DNA of 64,000 nucleotides from Heliocybe sulcata (taxonomy: Eukaryota; Basidiomycota; Agaricomycetes; Gloeophyllales; Gloeophyllaceae), in the NCBI GenBank assembly GCA_004369045.1, contig ML213545.1, forward strand, positions 21,775 to 85,774, written 5' to 3'. Shown here in pieces: positions 51,923 through 63,957 of this stretch. Every line of letters begins with the position of its first letter. Position 1 is the stretch's first letter. The translations under genes and the position numbers were made by a program. The notes under the pieces were generated by a model. It was not told the DNA's origin, did no database searches, and worked only from the letters and a program-made list of their open reading frames with translations.

Positions 51923-53833
51923 CTATTGCGTCTTCTGCCTCTCCAACTTTCCTCGAGGCCCTCGTCGTCGTGGTGGTGCGCACTCCTCAGGACTATGCCT
52001 GCCTCCGGGGCACTTCCCTCCTTTGCAATGTCGCTTCAGCGGATCGGCGCGCTGGAACAACCTGTTGCACCTCTTGCACAACCATTGCGGGCCCACATGA
52101 CATCTGCTTTGCATGTGGCGGCCCATGTCGCCCTTGGACGTGGTGCGGTGATCACAGCCATCGTGAGGGCAGATCCACGCGGTGATACCGTCGTGCGTGA
52201 CCTGGAGCGGCTCGAGGCTGGACTCGGAACCGGCGAGCTTGGAGCTCTCGGGAGGAGGGTTCTTGTTCGACTTCTCAACTGCGACGGCGGTCTTGCGTTT
52301 CGGCGCGTTGCGCTTGCGGCCACCGCTGGCGCTGTCGCTTCCGTCGCTCGGCATGTATTCATCGGTACCGTCCTCGTCCTCGTCAAACTCGGCGTGGACG
52401 GCCTGCGGCTCTAGGTCCTCGAGCTGCACACCGGACGAAGAAGCGACGGGGTTGCCGCTCGAACGTGTCACCCTGGCCAGGAGCGGCTCGTTTTCGGACA
52501 AGTCGTAGTCCGCTATGTTGAAGCTCAACGCGGGGACGGGCTTGGGAAACTCGGTCCCCTTCTGCTTTTGCTTCCTGCTCCTCGTCGTCCTCTCAGGTAC
52601 GTAGTCTTCATCCCCGTCGTCGTGTATGCGCCGCTTGCCCTTACCGGTCTTGCCTTGCGTGGCCTTCGACGGCTTGGACTTAGGGTACACCATCTGGCGA
52701 TGGAGCTCGGGGTTGTGCGGGACCTTGCCGCCAGTGTAGGCCCGCGGCATATCGAACGAAGCAGATGGGTCAGAGGCAGTCGCCAGCGCGGGGAGACCAG
52801 GACCCGGCATCGCAGCCCGCTGCGCGACTGAGGATGTTTGTTGGCGGCGATTGACAGTCGAAGAGCCAGGTCCTAGTGTGGTGCTCCTCTGACTAGGTAG
52901 GAACATGGGAGGAGGAGGAGACCTCACTCGTCTAAGGGGGCGAGAGCTCGGGTAAGGGATGGAAGACAAGACAGGAGTGTCGCTCCTGCGACCTGCGCTG
53001 CGAAGGTGCGAGTGCGCGGCTGGGGTACGCTGACTCTTCCCGCCCGCGTACGGCCTTGCAGAAGCTCCGTCCTCGTTGTCGGATATCACAGTGATTTGGT
53101 TTCCTCGTGCAGAGGATGCATAGTTACTGTCATCTCCGTCCTCGGCAGGCGGAGAGCCATGGGGCGGTGTTACCGAGCGACGGGATGTAGGGATGGGCGC
53201 GCGGAATGGGAACAGTGTTGGCTCGGGTGAGCGGTGAGTAGGTTCCGCTGCTTCGCTGGTGAGACTGTATAGGAAGACATCGGCGGGGCTGACCGTACTG
53301 AGCTCAAAGTCGGCCAGCGTGAAATCCGTTGGCCAGGAGGGCAGCGTGAAAGCCGAGGGCAACGGGCCCTGTGGCGCAGGTGTGAATGTTACAGGTGCCG
53401 TCTCGTCGACGTGTTCAGGCTGGTGCGGCGGTATGGTAGTGGAGTTATACTGTGATGACTGGATGGGAGGGCCGATGGTATCCGCGGGGCCGCCCAACGG
53501 CGTGGTGTCGTTCATAGCCCCTTCCTGTGATACATCTGGCGCGGTGTCTGCTGAAGGGCCAAAGAGAGCACTGTAGAACTCATGCAAGGCCTCCCAAGAG
53601 TCTGGTGTGGTCGTATCGCTGGGGTATGCACTTGTGGTAGGTGCCGCAAAGGTTTCGACTGGCTCGGACGTCTGCGCGTCCATAAGGCTATAGTCATTCA
53701 TCATATATAAGACAATGCGTACCTCGTCCAATGACCCGATGTCGCGCGTGGCAGGTTGATTGCCCGGTGGCATTCGCCCATCGTCAGCGCCTTGCGATGC
53801 CGGCGTATTGTTCTGCGAATTGGACTCGGACAT
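51923..53833 (-). CDS. Two-finger C2H2/C2HC zinc-finger protein, copy C (intact)
   Basis: Exon 1 is 53723-53833 ([19 protein letters not shown]...), the intron is 53672-53722 (GTACGC...GCGCAG), and exon 2 runs to 51923; about 619 residues spliced. The 51-base intron has no stop and keeps frame, so retention would add 17 residues. The protein is disordered, with Pro/Ser/Thr-rich N-terminal half, [34 protein letters not shown], a basic [13 protein letters not shown] segment and an acidic region. The fingers are CPHDGC-x12-H-x5-H and CKRC-x12-H-x5-C ([10 protein letters not shown]), then a basic tail. Compared with copy B it keeps the splice acceptor and the finger-2 cysteine, and lacks five residues (KWVQD) at the end of exon 1. 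A DNA-binding role is inferred; no named family. Confidence 0.82.
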   Translation of the reverse strand: MSESNSQNNTPASQGADDGRMPPGNQPATRDIGSLDEVRIVLYMMNDYSLMDAQTSEPVETFAAPTTSAYPSDTTTPDSWEALHEFYSALFGPSADTAPDVSQEGAMNDTTPLGGPADTIGPPIQSSQYNSTTIPPHQPEHVDETAPVTFTPAPQGPLPSAFTLPSWPTDFTLADFELSTVSPADVFLYSLTSEAAEPTHRSPEPTLFPFRAPIPTSRRSVTPPHGSPPAEDGDDSNYASSARGNQITVISDNEDGASARPYAGGKSQRTPAAHSHLRSAGRRSDTPVLSSIPYPSSRPLRRVRSPPPPMFLPSQRSTTLGPGSSTVNRRQQTSSVAQRAAMPGPGLPALATASDPSASFDMPRAYTGGKVPHNPELHRQMVYPKSKPSKATQGKTGKGKRRIHDDGDEDYVPERTTRSRKQKQKGTEFPKPVPALSFNIADYDLSENEPLLARVTRSSGNPVASSSGVQLEDLEPQAVHAEFDEDEDGTDEYMPSDGSDSASGGRKRNAPKRKTAVAVEKSNKNPPPESSKLAGSESSLEPLQVTHDGITAWICPHDGCDHRTTSKGDMGRHMQSRCHVGPQWLCKRCNRLFQRADPLKRHCKGGKCPGGRHSPEECAPPRRRGPRGKLERQKTQ

Positions 53834-54055
53834 GGCTATCGAAGTGGTTGTGTTATGTTCGAGAGTAGTGTGAGTACGGGTTGTGCGGGGTGATTTCGAG
53901 CGCGACTGTGGCGAGCGTGTTCGGCGGTGTGGCGTCCAGATGAGATTGATCTCGAGTATGATAGAGCAAAGGTCTTATGCGTATCGGGCTGAGAGAGACA
54001 CGCAGTTGACAGGTTCGGATTCGGGGGGTGGTCGGACCGAGGGGAAATTCAGATG

Positions 54056-54169
54056 GCTTTTATACCTGGTGGGGTGGCACAAAGGATGGTTTGTGGGTTC
54101 GGTCCTGATGTCAAAGTGCTAGGAAGGTGTTCCTGCACTTTGACCTTTCGCGACGGCACAGCTGTGCCG
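54056..54169 (-). promoter_or_regulatory. Promoter of zinc-finger gene C: two palindromes plus TATA-like box
   Basis: On the minus strand: CGGCACAGCTGTGCCG (54154-54169), then GTCAAAGTGC / GCACTTTGAC arms (54135-54144 and 54110-54119), then a TATAAAAG-like word at 54057-54064. Identical order to copies A and B. Confidence 0.7.
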
Positions 54170-55085
54170 GTCGATCGCCTCGCTATGCCATCCTGCAGGA
54201 TATCCTTCCTCTAGTCCATCTATTTTCCTACTGCTTTTGATAATCCTAACCATAGACGATGGCCCGCTCGTGTCTAACGAAGCTCGCCACATCGCTACGC
54301 CACATCTCTATAATTAGCGTTGAAACCCATTTAGGACACCGATCGTCATTACAAAATGCAGTGCAAGCAGTCCCACGGAGGCAGTCCACGAGGCTGCGAA
54401 GGCCTTCTTTCCCATCAGCACGCTGCAGCACGCCGCAGAAACGAGGCGCATTGCAAATGTCGACGCCTGACGCTGCACTGCGTTTGACAGCGCAATGGCG
54501 AGCAAGGGTCTACTAGATGCACGGGCCAGCATTAGAGCCGGCGTCCATTGTTCGCCCTTCGTGGTTGTTTGCAGACTCTGACAATGTGTCTGAACGTGAG
54601 GTGCACAATTAAAGGAACAGCTTTTGTACGCGACTAACATGCTCAATGATTCCCACCATGGTGATCTAACTAGAGCTCTGTGCTAGGTATTCGTCTAAAT
54701 CTATGGACCCATAGGCACCCACAAGCCGCACGTATCGCCCTTACGTTTGCCCAGATCTTACTTTCATCTCGTGGTCAAGACCCTTTCATAGTTAGGTCGG
54801 CCCGCGACGACTTATTACAATCCAATAGACACTCCCATCCCGACCGAGAGATGCAAGTCCTCGAAGGTCGCAGCAAGCAGCCTGCGAGCTCTGGTCCCCA
54901 TCCCAGTCGGCGACCAGACATGGTTCCGAAGCTTAAACTGCGAGCAGAAGATTCTCGAGCTGGAGATTTGATTTCCGCAACCACTGGCAGTCACAACTCA
55001 TGTCAATCGGGTGGTCTTCGCATACCGCCATGCAATCTGGCACCGGACATCGATTTTCGATCTCGTGAAGCTTATATCTTATGAA

Positions 55086-55247
55086 GAATAACGTTATCGG
55101 ATCAAAGTCACCAAGGTCTGTATGAATGCGACGTCTTCGAGGATGATGTGGCCTCTGCTTTTCCTATCTCAGTCCCCATGTCGCTCATATACCCGTTGAC
55201 AGCATCTGACAGAGACTAGTATTACAGATTCAGTCCTCTCAGCAGTC
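55086..55247. other. spacer
   Basis: Short region between module C and the deaminase remnant. It may hold decayed 5' sequence of the latter, which I cannot trace. Confidence 0.35.
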
Positions 55248-55927
55248 GGGCCGCACTGCTGGACTTCCACCATTACCACTTATCGGAGTCATCCAGCCCG
55301 TCTCACCTGATTCGCCCGCTCGCTCACGGCGCAGTGGACATCCTGCCGAACGTCGGAAACATTATGAGCGGCAACACCTCGGACCTGATTGCGGAGTGCG
55401 ACGCGTACGAGCAGCACATGAAGAACTACCTACAGCAGGACCGAGCTCTTTCCGCGCGGGATGGGTGAGGACGGGCACATTGCGTTCAACGAGCCTGGTA
55501 TGTGCCGCTACTCCATCTGCGAATCTTGGTGGGACTAAGTGTAGTATCTCGTCCCTTGTGTCGCGGACACGTATCAAGGCCGTCGCGTATGGCACCATCC
55601 TTGCGAACGCGCACTGCTTCAACAACGATATGGCCGCTGTGCCTCGTACAACGCTCACTGTAGGCGTCGGCACCATCCTTGTTGTGATTCTCGTAACTGG
55701 ACAGAGGAAGGTGTTGGGACTCAGCAAGGCAATCAGTGCGTGATCCCGTGTTCCGGAAGTTATATGTCTCACGACTTTTGCGCGAGTAGCGGAGGGTGCA
55801 TATCACTTGGTGCGTGTCGTGAAGTTGGCATGGCGTACCGCCCTGCTCACGGACCAATGCAGTAGAATATCTGCGTTCCAGCAGCACCGCTGCACGTGGA
55901 TCGTTGTCGACGAAGACGCGACTGCCG
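55248..55927 (+). pseudogene. Decayed glucosamine-6-phosphate deaminase
   Basis: The intact enzyme converts GlcN-6-P to fructose-6-P and ammonia in GlcNAc use (family knowledge). Visible pieces: NIMSGNTSDLIAECDAYEQHM, then LFPRGMGEDGHIAFNEPG (shifted by one base near 55440), a plausible 46-base intron, then SSLVSRTRIKAVAYGTILANAHCFNNDMAAVP, TLTVGVGTILVVILVTGQRKVLGLSKAIS, a stop at about 55741, and WIVVDEDATA near 55900. The N-terminal substrate and catalytic region is missing. The preserved GEDGHIAFNEPG motif makes the identity firm. Confidence 0.82.
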
Positions 55928-56117
55928 GTACGTATCTTCCTCTCTCGTCCTTCCCGATTATGTAGGAGTCCTCTTTCCTCGTCGCACAGAACGCCACGTG
56001 AAGATGGTTAACTACAGATCTATCGAGCTTCTGAGTGTGTGCAGATCGAGGTAGAACAGAGGCACGCCACGTTCCGAGACTATTTTTGACTCTGTGTGGC
56101 ATTACAAGACTGAGGGG

Positions 56118-57249
56118 CCGCTTGTAAAGGTGGTCAGGGAGAGTGGTGTACCGAGGGAGCAGATCTTCTGTAGTGCGTATACGACCCCTACCCCGCGCTG
56201 GTGCGAGCTGCGTAGGCACAGAATTGAAGTATCTTCTTCAATCACTATCTAGCTTTGAAAAGCTTCGACTCAGATCACGGCTATGGATCTACCCTCGAAG
56301 CCGTCCAGGACTGTCTTGATAATTCTCGGTATTGGTGAGCCCTGCAACGCGTTGTAATCCGACTCTCGTCCTGATTTCCTTCCAGATTACCTCGACCTCT
56401 TCCTGATCCATTCCCCGCATTTAGGGAAGACTAGGCATCTTCAGATGTACAAGGTGCTCCTCCGGGCGAAAAAGGAGGGTAAGCTGAAGAGTGCAGGGGT
56501 CAAACTAGTGTGTTTGCACTGCTGTACGTCTACTCGCGGAGAGCTCGTCAACTATTTGCGCTGTCTGTATAGCTTGCTAAAGCATTTTGAGGAAGTCCGC
56601 GATGCCGGGCTGAAGCTACTCGCGGTGAATCAGATCGAGGTGAGGTTACACTATGATTTGCGACGTTCCACGAGTAACTGGTGCTCATTTACATGTATAG
56701 CTACATCCGTTTTGCCAGCAGAAGTCCATCGTCGACTACTGCCGAGCAAATGGCATCGCCGTCCGAACCTTCAGCCTGCTCGTCCGTGGCAAGCTCGACA
56801 ACCCTGCTATTACTTCTGTCTCTTCTAACCTCTTCTCCTTTACGACGATGTGAATGCTTATGCGGTCCTTGATAGTGTAGCAAGACGCCTGCCCAAATTG
56901 CTACCCGCTGGAACTTGTAGCGCGGGTGCATCCCGGGTTCTGCCGCTTCCATTACGCGAGTCGTGCCCAGACCGACTCGGCGACGGTTTACTGCAGGTTT
57001 GTCCCGCTACTCAGGTGTGTCGTGGCGAATGCGGAGGTCTTCGATTATGAGATTACGGAGGAAAATATGAAGAACTTGGATGCGCTGGACAAGGGCATGG
57101 CGGACGCGATCGCTTGCAATCCCGTGGACGCGGCGGAGGATATTGGGGGAGTACCAACTAATTACATGGAGCTGTGGGCATGGAGAACTCAGGGCACCCG
57201 GTTATATGGTCGTTCATCCAGAGCATACAGCTGCATACAGGAATATTGA
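56118..57249 (+). pseudogene. Decayed aldo/keto reductase
   Basis: Pieces in order on +: VVRESGVPREQIF, DYLDLFLIHSPHLGKTRHLQMYKVLLRAKKEGKLKSAGV, KHFEEVRDAGLKLLAVNQIE, KSIVDYCRANGIAV, ending ANAEVFDYEITEENMKNLDALDKGMADA. These match the aldo/keto reductase barrel in the right order, but separate frames and stops interrupt them (for example near 56520 and 56860). The N-terminus with the catalytic Tyr is not found. No intron set repairs all breaks. It lies just downstream of the deaminase remnant on the same strand, with module C on the other side. Confidence 0.75.
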
Positions 57250-57353
57250 TTACTAGCGAGTGGTAGGATCTATGATGCTCACGCTAGACAAATTACCCGG
57301 TGGCGATTGGAGGAATATCAGAAGATGAACTCGTAATCCCGTAAGGCACCGGT

Positions 57354-58963
57354 CTACGCATTTTGGACCAAGCGCGCTTGCTCCTCCTTTCTGACTTGCG
57401 CTATTAGTCGCACCGTATCTTGAACGATACGCCAGAGCTCTGACTTCCCGTCGTTCCGGTTCAACCCAGTGACTACGGTAAGACGGGGAAAGAGCTTGGA
57501 CAGGAGCATCGCCGCACGAACTGGATCGTGGATGTGCGAACTGCCAACGTGCAAGGACTGGAGGTTCGTCGCGTATGGTTGCATCGCTTCCACAGAAAGG
57601 GTCGTATCCGGTACATCGTCCACGGACATGATGAGGGACGTGAGTAGAGGACAGTTGTTAGCGATATGTACCAGACTCTGAAGGCTAGGGCCTCCGCCGT
57701 ACATGCTCCTCGAAGAGAATGGAGAGATGCCTAGTCGCAGGTACTTCAGACGAGGCCAGTTCACGACCAGCTCCTGGATGAAGTCGTCTTCCAATGCGAA
57801 TGAGATTTTAAGACCAATATCCAATTCCTCTAGGTGCTTAGCGGAACTGAAGGCTGTCAAGGCCCGCCACGGGGCCGGATGGTCAGGATTATTTCCGGCA
57901 TACCCAGAGATTCGGAACACACGCAAAGAAGACGTAGATCCCGCACCATTCAAGCAAGCATCTAGTCGGCCCAAGCCATCATACGAGATGTCCTCGCATG
58001 CTAGCTCCAATATCTGTATCCTGCTGGATTGTAGGGCGTCGATGAAGTTCAGACAGTGCTCTAGATAGTGTGCCTTGAGCACAAGTTGTCGAAGCGCCGG
58101 ATAGGAATCCTTAGAGAGAAGTGCGAAACGAGTATCAGGTGAGGCTTCCAGCCGCGGCATCATGTAAATCTCCAGTACTTCGAGGTGCGGCAGAGTTCCC
58201 AAGAGTCCTACATCATGTTTGGTAAGCGGGGTAGGCCACCTGAATGTGCGGAGGCGATCGAGTTGTAGCCCTCCTGCAATGAGGGGTATCTTCTGGGACG
58301 AGGTATTGTTTGGACAATGGACGAAGATAATTTCCTTCAATAATGGAGCAGCAATTTGGATTAAGTCGAGGAAGTATCGCGCGTCATGGCACAACAAACT
58401 GGGTGCGACTCCGAGCTGAAGGGTGAGTCTTCGAAGCCCAGGGCTAAGGAAAGAAGAGATGTATGTGAGACCTGGGTTATTGCGCGAGATATCCCAGGTC
58501 AGCTCTCGCAGATTAGGGAGCAATGGCCCATTCTCAGTATTCAGAGCCAGGATTGTCGTCCTGGTCTCATTACAACCGATCCGGATACTTTGGACTTTCA
58601 TTGCGTAATAATGGAATCTATCCCAGTCAGACTGGCGTATAGGTCTTTGTAAATGCTGGAAACACCACGAGACAGTCAGGACGGGATGACTGGTAGAGAC
58701 TCGCGATGACGACGTACAATATGTCCTGCCGCATCTCTGCTCCAGAGGTCCTCTGGCATACATCTGACGAGATCACCGAGGGAAGAGCCCTGCCGCCAGA
58801 GAACAGTCAATGCCGGGTCAACGAACGCCTTGCAAGTCACGGCCATAGCGTGCAGTGATGCGGCACGCTCAGTCATAGCCACGTCCTCGCACTGGTCGGC
58901 ATCGTCGTCGATGTGACGCGCAATCGCAGCCAATATTTCCAATATGCGAAGAGATTTATGCAT
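57354..58963 (-). CDS. F-box / leucine-rich-repeat-like protein
   Basis: F-box proteins recruit substrates to SCF ubiquitin ligases (family knowledge). ATG 58963: MHKSLRILEILAAIARHIDD, then RAASLHAMAVTCKAFVDPALTVLWRQG, the fungal F-box pattern with the Trp of VLW. An intron (GTCATCC...TTTCCAG, about 58638-58672) joins RHRESLP to HLQRPIRQSDWDRFHYYAMK in frame. About 430 further residues hold irregular leucine-rich repeats (LRTFRWPTPL, LEVLEIYMMPRL, LRQLVLKAHYL, LEELDIGLKI, LKYLRLGISPF, LTSLIMSVDD), ending KEEQARLVQNA at 57354. The exon 2 frame is open over 1.3 kb. Such genes are numerous and fast-changing in mushrooms; the target is unknown. Confidence 0.85.
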
Positions 58964-59439
58964 TTTTATGGGGGAGTGGTCGTTGTCGCGATGTGGTCAA
59001 GGAGTGAAAATGCGACCCACAAGCACACCTTTGAAAATTACCCGCGCCCTCTCGCTCGTTCTCCGCCGTCCAGCACCCCGACCTCATATGTGTTCCTCGC
59101 GACGACGGTTATCTTCGAATTTCTCCTGCCGCACTAGGTCTTTGTCTGGGTCCCCGTGACTCCACTAACGAGGCTGCCATGAACTCCATACAAGTCTCGG
59201 GACATCCTTCGATATGGACGTCGCTCGTGCACACCGTGGCCACGCCGGTGTCCACGACTCTGCCTATGTGGTGAAATAATATGGACGAACTGTTGCGTAC
59301 ACGGGTCATTGGGTTCCAGGTAAGCCAGGATATCAGCATTCGAGCGTATGTAGCCGAATGCATGGGGCTGTCATGCCCGCCGATTCTCTCGACGCTGGCG
59401 GGCCTTGATGGCACTAAACGTTTCTACTGCCGTCTTATG
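58964..59439. other. intergenic, upstream of the F-box gene
   Basis: Promoter side of the F-box gene. Short frames on both strands without motifs. Confidence 0.4.
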
Positions 59440-62400
59440 ACGTTGCTAAATGTTGTCTAGACTATTCTCTGGCATCAGCCGCCCCGCCGTCGCCCACGAC
59501 CCCTCCACCGACATTCGACACGTCACCCGACCCAACCCGACCTCGCGATTGAATACGCGAACGCGCGCTCGACCTCAGTGGTATTATTGAGACTAGGAAC
59601 CCATAATATCTTGGGGAATGTTAGACCATAAGAATCGAGTGCATGCTTCATTTATCCTGATTTTATCTTTGTTTTCTTATGTTTTTGCACCTCCACCCTC
59701 TCCCTCTTTGTTTCCAGGCGTCTTTCTTCGTCAAGGACGCCGCACTCGAGTCAAGTACAACATAGAATGATGGTCAGACACGCGAATCACGAGTGCGCTG
59801 TCTCACCATCGAGTTCTGATTCCTTTCTAGTGCCCTCCCGGCTCGACCAACATTTCCAAATGACGGAACCGTCCCAGCACCCAATCGGCCCCGCACCGCC
59901 TCTCCCTATACCCTCATCAAGCGTCATAACACATGGCATTAGTCCTCAAAGCCCTGCTACCGGCAATCGTCCCCTCTCCACCCCGATACTCTCCACCCCG
60001 ATACTCGACGTTCGCACACGATGGCATCAATACCTGGACATATTCACGTCCGCTGAGCATGTAGAAACACCTAGGACACACCGCCGCTCTTCTCCGGAGT
60101 CACGAGCATGACAGGAACCTGCCGCTTGCCACCATCATCCACGACGAGCTCCTGCGGGACCTGCCTCTCGCACACCCCTGCGTTCGTGGCGCAGGCTCAG
60201 TCACACACGGAACACGTCATGCGGAGGGCTACGGCGCGTACGGACGTTTGCCCAGCACATCGCCCGACTCGTCCATCACCGACGCTACGACGGAGACGAC
60301 GAGCTCGGGGGCATGCTCACGATGCTGCTGAGAAGGCGAAGAAGGCGCGGTCCGGGTGTCGAGTGCGGATAAATCAGCTAGGATCAATGGTTTAATCCCT
60401 AACACGGTCTCCACCTCGTTCCGCCGCCCTCGGACACGAGCATACCGCTGAGTACACCGACCTCGGCGAACTTCTCTGCAGTGGCTGCATCTACCTCCCT
60501 GGAAGCTCCTACGACAACGATGGAGCATCAGCCCCATGCGGACTCCTTTGTGCTCAGAACGCCGCCCTCGTCGCCTTACCTCCTGCCTACGATGTCGCGA
60601 GATAGGAAGTTCTTGTATCTTCGTCTGGCTGTAGCGGGTTCCGCGCGGCCCCGTTCGGCCGGAGCACTTTTTTGTATCAAGTTGATTCTTATAGCAATAT
60701 ATTGATGTCTGTTCCACATTGAAACCTGACCGGGAACGTAGCAATCGTCGTTGCAAAGCTCGCAAGGCAGCCTTGCTCCTGCGGCACAGCCACCAGAGGG
60801 GAGATGGCCTTGCTCCCGACGTTCTGCAGGTCCTCGCGCCAGACCGTTCGCTACAAAAATCGTGGCAGATCCTCCCTTAGGTGTACAAAATCTTCTCCGC
60901 GCCTTTTTCTAGCCCAAATCCCGTCCAGGTCCCAAACCGCGACTCCGTCGGCGACCATGGCCCGCCGCCACATATCCAGTTCCCACGCCTGCCGCAGGCC
61001 TCGAAAGCGTGCAAGTCCGCCTCCTTGGTCGGACCCCCTCATCGCTTGCTTTCTGAATCTAATGATACTGCTTGCTTTGTCCGTCTTGTCTTCCTATGAT
61101 GGTTCTGGCCATTTCTCTACGCATGGCCGGCCCTATTTTGCAGCGGAAGACTTGAGCATCCTCGGCACCGGACACCTTCCTCAAAGCTGGAATTCGTCAC
61201 AGGGGTGGAGAATCAGATGGGTGGACGGTTTGCGAGCCGATGAGTAGGTCTTTCGGTGCGCAGACAGCCTTAAAATCGGCATTCTGTCGCTTGATGCACG
61301 GACTTGCCATGCCCGTCGCGTCTCCCAACGCTGGTGGGCTTTGGCGGTTCCAAACGCTTTTCTGACAGGTTTAAAGTATTATTCAATGCTGTAACGACGA
61401 TCTCCATCCATTCCCTACCCCCACAGTGCCTCAATTGCGCACGCCGACACTCGCCACGTCACCCGACCCGATCCGACCTCGAGACCGAGTACGCCAACGC
61501 GCACTCGATTTCGATGGTCGTCTCGACTCCAGCGATGCTTTGGAATATGAAGAATTTTAGCTTATGTGAGACGGGTGCGTCGTCGCTTTGTTGTGCTTTT
61601 ATATGTATTTTCTTCGTCTTCCCTGTCTGCCTTCCATTATTTCGTCTCCAGCTAACTGGATTTGGAGAGACGGCGGTTCTTGAGTCCTCAACTACACAGA
61701 ATGATGGCCAGATGTGCGTTATGCGAGCGCTCTGTCTGGTCATAGTGTTCTGATCGTTTTTCTACTCCCCTCTTGACCGGACCAACGGTTCCAAGCGGCA
61801 AGATGGTCCCGGCACCCTGTTGGCTCCATAAAACAGCCCAGTACGCCCGTCTCAAGCCACTCCGGTGGAGGCGTTTGACTCAAGAGCCTCACCGCCGTCG
61901 CCGTCGCCGCTCCTTCTCCGCAGACACGAAATCAAGAACGTTCACGCCCACTTGCTTCGAGCATCATGATCGATTAGCGTGATGTATTGGAGTACGGGAC
62001 CGTTTTAAGTATCGAAAATCACTGGTGAGTCTAATTTCTGTTCATTAATCTCTATTTTCTTCGATTTCACTACTCCCATCTGCTTGTGTCAATTCTGCGC
62101 TTCTCTTATTGGGTAAGGATGCCATTATCGAGTGTGATCGTGTTGATCATGACGGCGAAATGCTCGGGCGTCGGTTTCTCCGCCTCGCCGACATTGTTCG
62201 AATTATTATCGGTATATGACCTCGTTGGATGCTGTCGCACCACACTAATACTTATGTTCCCCCCAGTATATTATCTTATAACCATACCAGCTTCTTCTCC
62301 CGTGCTCAGACCCCGCCAGACGCCGTCGTCGCCCCGTATCTTCCTCGGACGCGGAATCAAGAGAGCCAACGCCTGCTCGGTTTGAGCATCATGGGCGACG

Positions 62401-62600
62401 ATCCTCGTGTATCCGAAGTGAGTTCCACTGGAATTGTCGGAAAGTGTCCGTCCGTTCATTTTCTAGACATTATTTTCTCTTTTCTCCTATTTTACGCCTC
62501 CCATGCCCGTTGTTCCTTCTGCGCCTCATATTCTGGGGACAGCGGGTAGCTCCTGAATGCCCTGCTTACACCGACGAAGGAGAGATGTGCCCGCCATGGT
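59440..62600. repeat. Degenerate subtelomeric repeats
   Basis: Two strongly diverged direct copies can be matched. 59480-59585 resembles 61435-61510 (shared CACGTCACCCGACCC, CCGACCTCG and a CGCGCTCGA-like word). 59760-59890 resembles 61690-61815 (AGAATGATGG, GTTCTGAT, CGACCAAC/GGACCAAC). A third partial match links 61865-61975 with 62295-62400 (GAAATCAAGA/GGAATCAAGA and GAGCATCATG). Also CACCCCGATACTC occurs twice in tandem near 59980-60005. No intact gene was recognised inside. Confidence 0.5.
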
Positions 62601-63956
62601 TGCACCTTTTTTTCGTCGAATATCTTTGTTGAATTTTCACCCTCCTTCCTGATCCACATCTACAGTGTTATCTCGACACTTCCTGACTTGCGATTCATAC
62701 CATCCTTACTACCTATGCCATATGCTCAGGATGCCAAAGTCGTTATCCAAGCTCCGCTGTAGCCGTTGCATTCCCTAGGGTCCTTACCTTTGCACCTCTG
62801 CCACGGGTGCAGTGGCAGTGCCACCTGCCGGATCCGGTAACCCCAAAGTCGCGAGACGCGTTGGCCCATTTCCAGCGTGCACCCGTCCGCACCTCGGCGA
62901 CACCGCTGCACTTCTAAAATATGAGTAGACAGTTCGATTCAGAATAAAATAAAGTATCTTTCTGCCAAAGGACCAAGCGAAACATTTAGAATTGCGACCT
63001 CCAGCCCTCGCGCAACGAGCGAGACGAGCATTCTGGCGACGGGCCTGCCTGCCAAATCGGGCAACTGGCCAAGTCGCGAGTCGCGAGGCCGTCGCTCTCG
63101 ACTTCGGAGGGCCTTGCACCCCTGCAAGACCTGCACGCACCCCTGAACATGTATGGGGCATTTTGTGCGCCTTGTACGAAAGTATATACTGGCAAATTTT
63201 CTAAAGAAACCACGAAGGTGTGCGTCGCGCACCCCTCTGACAATGCTCGAAATCGAGCCAATCTGGGCATGCAGACAAGGTTCCCGGCCTCTCCTGCTCG
63301 ACACCTTCGTCCTTTCTCCGAGACGTTTTATACAAAGAATCCCTGTATATACAGGACTCTACATGAATATTTTGGCGATTTACCGTTGAGGCTTTCACCG
63401 TGCACCCCTCGCACATCGTCGGTGCAGAGGTGCTGTGGCGGCGTTTCCCACGAGCGCCGCAGGCCTTTGCGATGTGCCCGACGTCCTCCTCCTGCTCTAG
63501 TCGTACCTTCTGACGGGCGTGCCGCGTATTTCGCGGCGTTCCTTGGTCCTGGCTCTTCATTCTCGGCTCTGCTTTACTCTTTGACTGTTTATAGCCCTCT
63601 GGTCGGACTTCCTCTGGCAGCGGTTTGGTCAAGTCCCCGGCCTCAACAGGTACTTCGACAACGCGCACACCGTGCTCTTCCCGTTGTCCGCTGGATGATC
63701 TGGAGCTCTGGATGTGATGGTTAGAGGTTGTATGAGCTGAGATATGGATTAGAAGGTATGTATATCTGGTGCAGCTCGAATATTTGCGCCGCGACACACG
63801 GGGCCACCATATCCGCCTCGCGCATCGATGCTAGCGCGTTCTGGTGGTCCTAAACTGCTCATTACAGATTACCAACCTTCCAAGCGCTTTACTACGCCCT
63901 CTGAGGATACCCGCCGCCCTCTCTGCCGCCTCCCTCCCCCCCAGCACTGCCCGCCA
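62601..63956. other. telomere-proximal unique sequence
   Basis: Several GCACCCCTC/GCACCCCTG words recur between 63110 and 63410. Frames overlap on both strands without motifs. The last ~60 bases before the telomere are very C-rich (CTCCCTCCCCCCCAGC). Confidence 0.4.
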
Positions 63957-63957
63957 G

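Larger units (their letters stand above)
50355..55085 (-). repeat. Subtelomeric module C (inverted copy of B)
   Basis: Reads on the minus strand like module B on the plus strand, from GATATAAGCTTC near 55080 to GGCATCGGCCAATG near 50385. It is closer to B than to A. Its 3' flank is interrupted by a 757-bp transposon at 50778-51534; outside that, the two modules stay collinear. Confidence 0.85.

Noticed and set aside
60400-60700. Possible cytidine deaminase remnant (GLLCAQNAALVAL resembling the zinc-binding CAE motif)
   Set aside because: The catalytic Glu would be Gln, one residue is inserted, and the second zinc motif (PCxxC) is not found.
63100-63420. GCACCCCT words as a possible CRISPR-like or satellite array
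   Set aside because: The spacing is irregular and there are no constant-length repeats. CRISPR arrays are not expected in a fungus.
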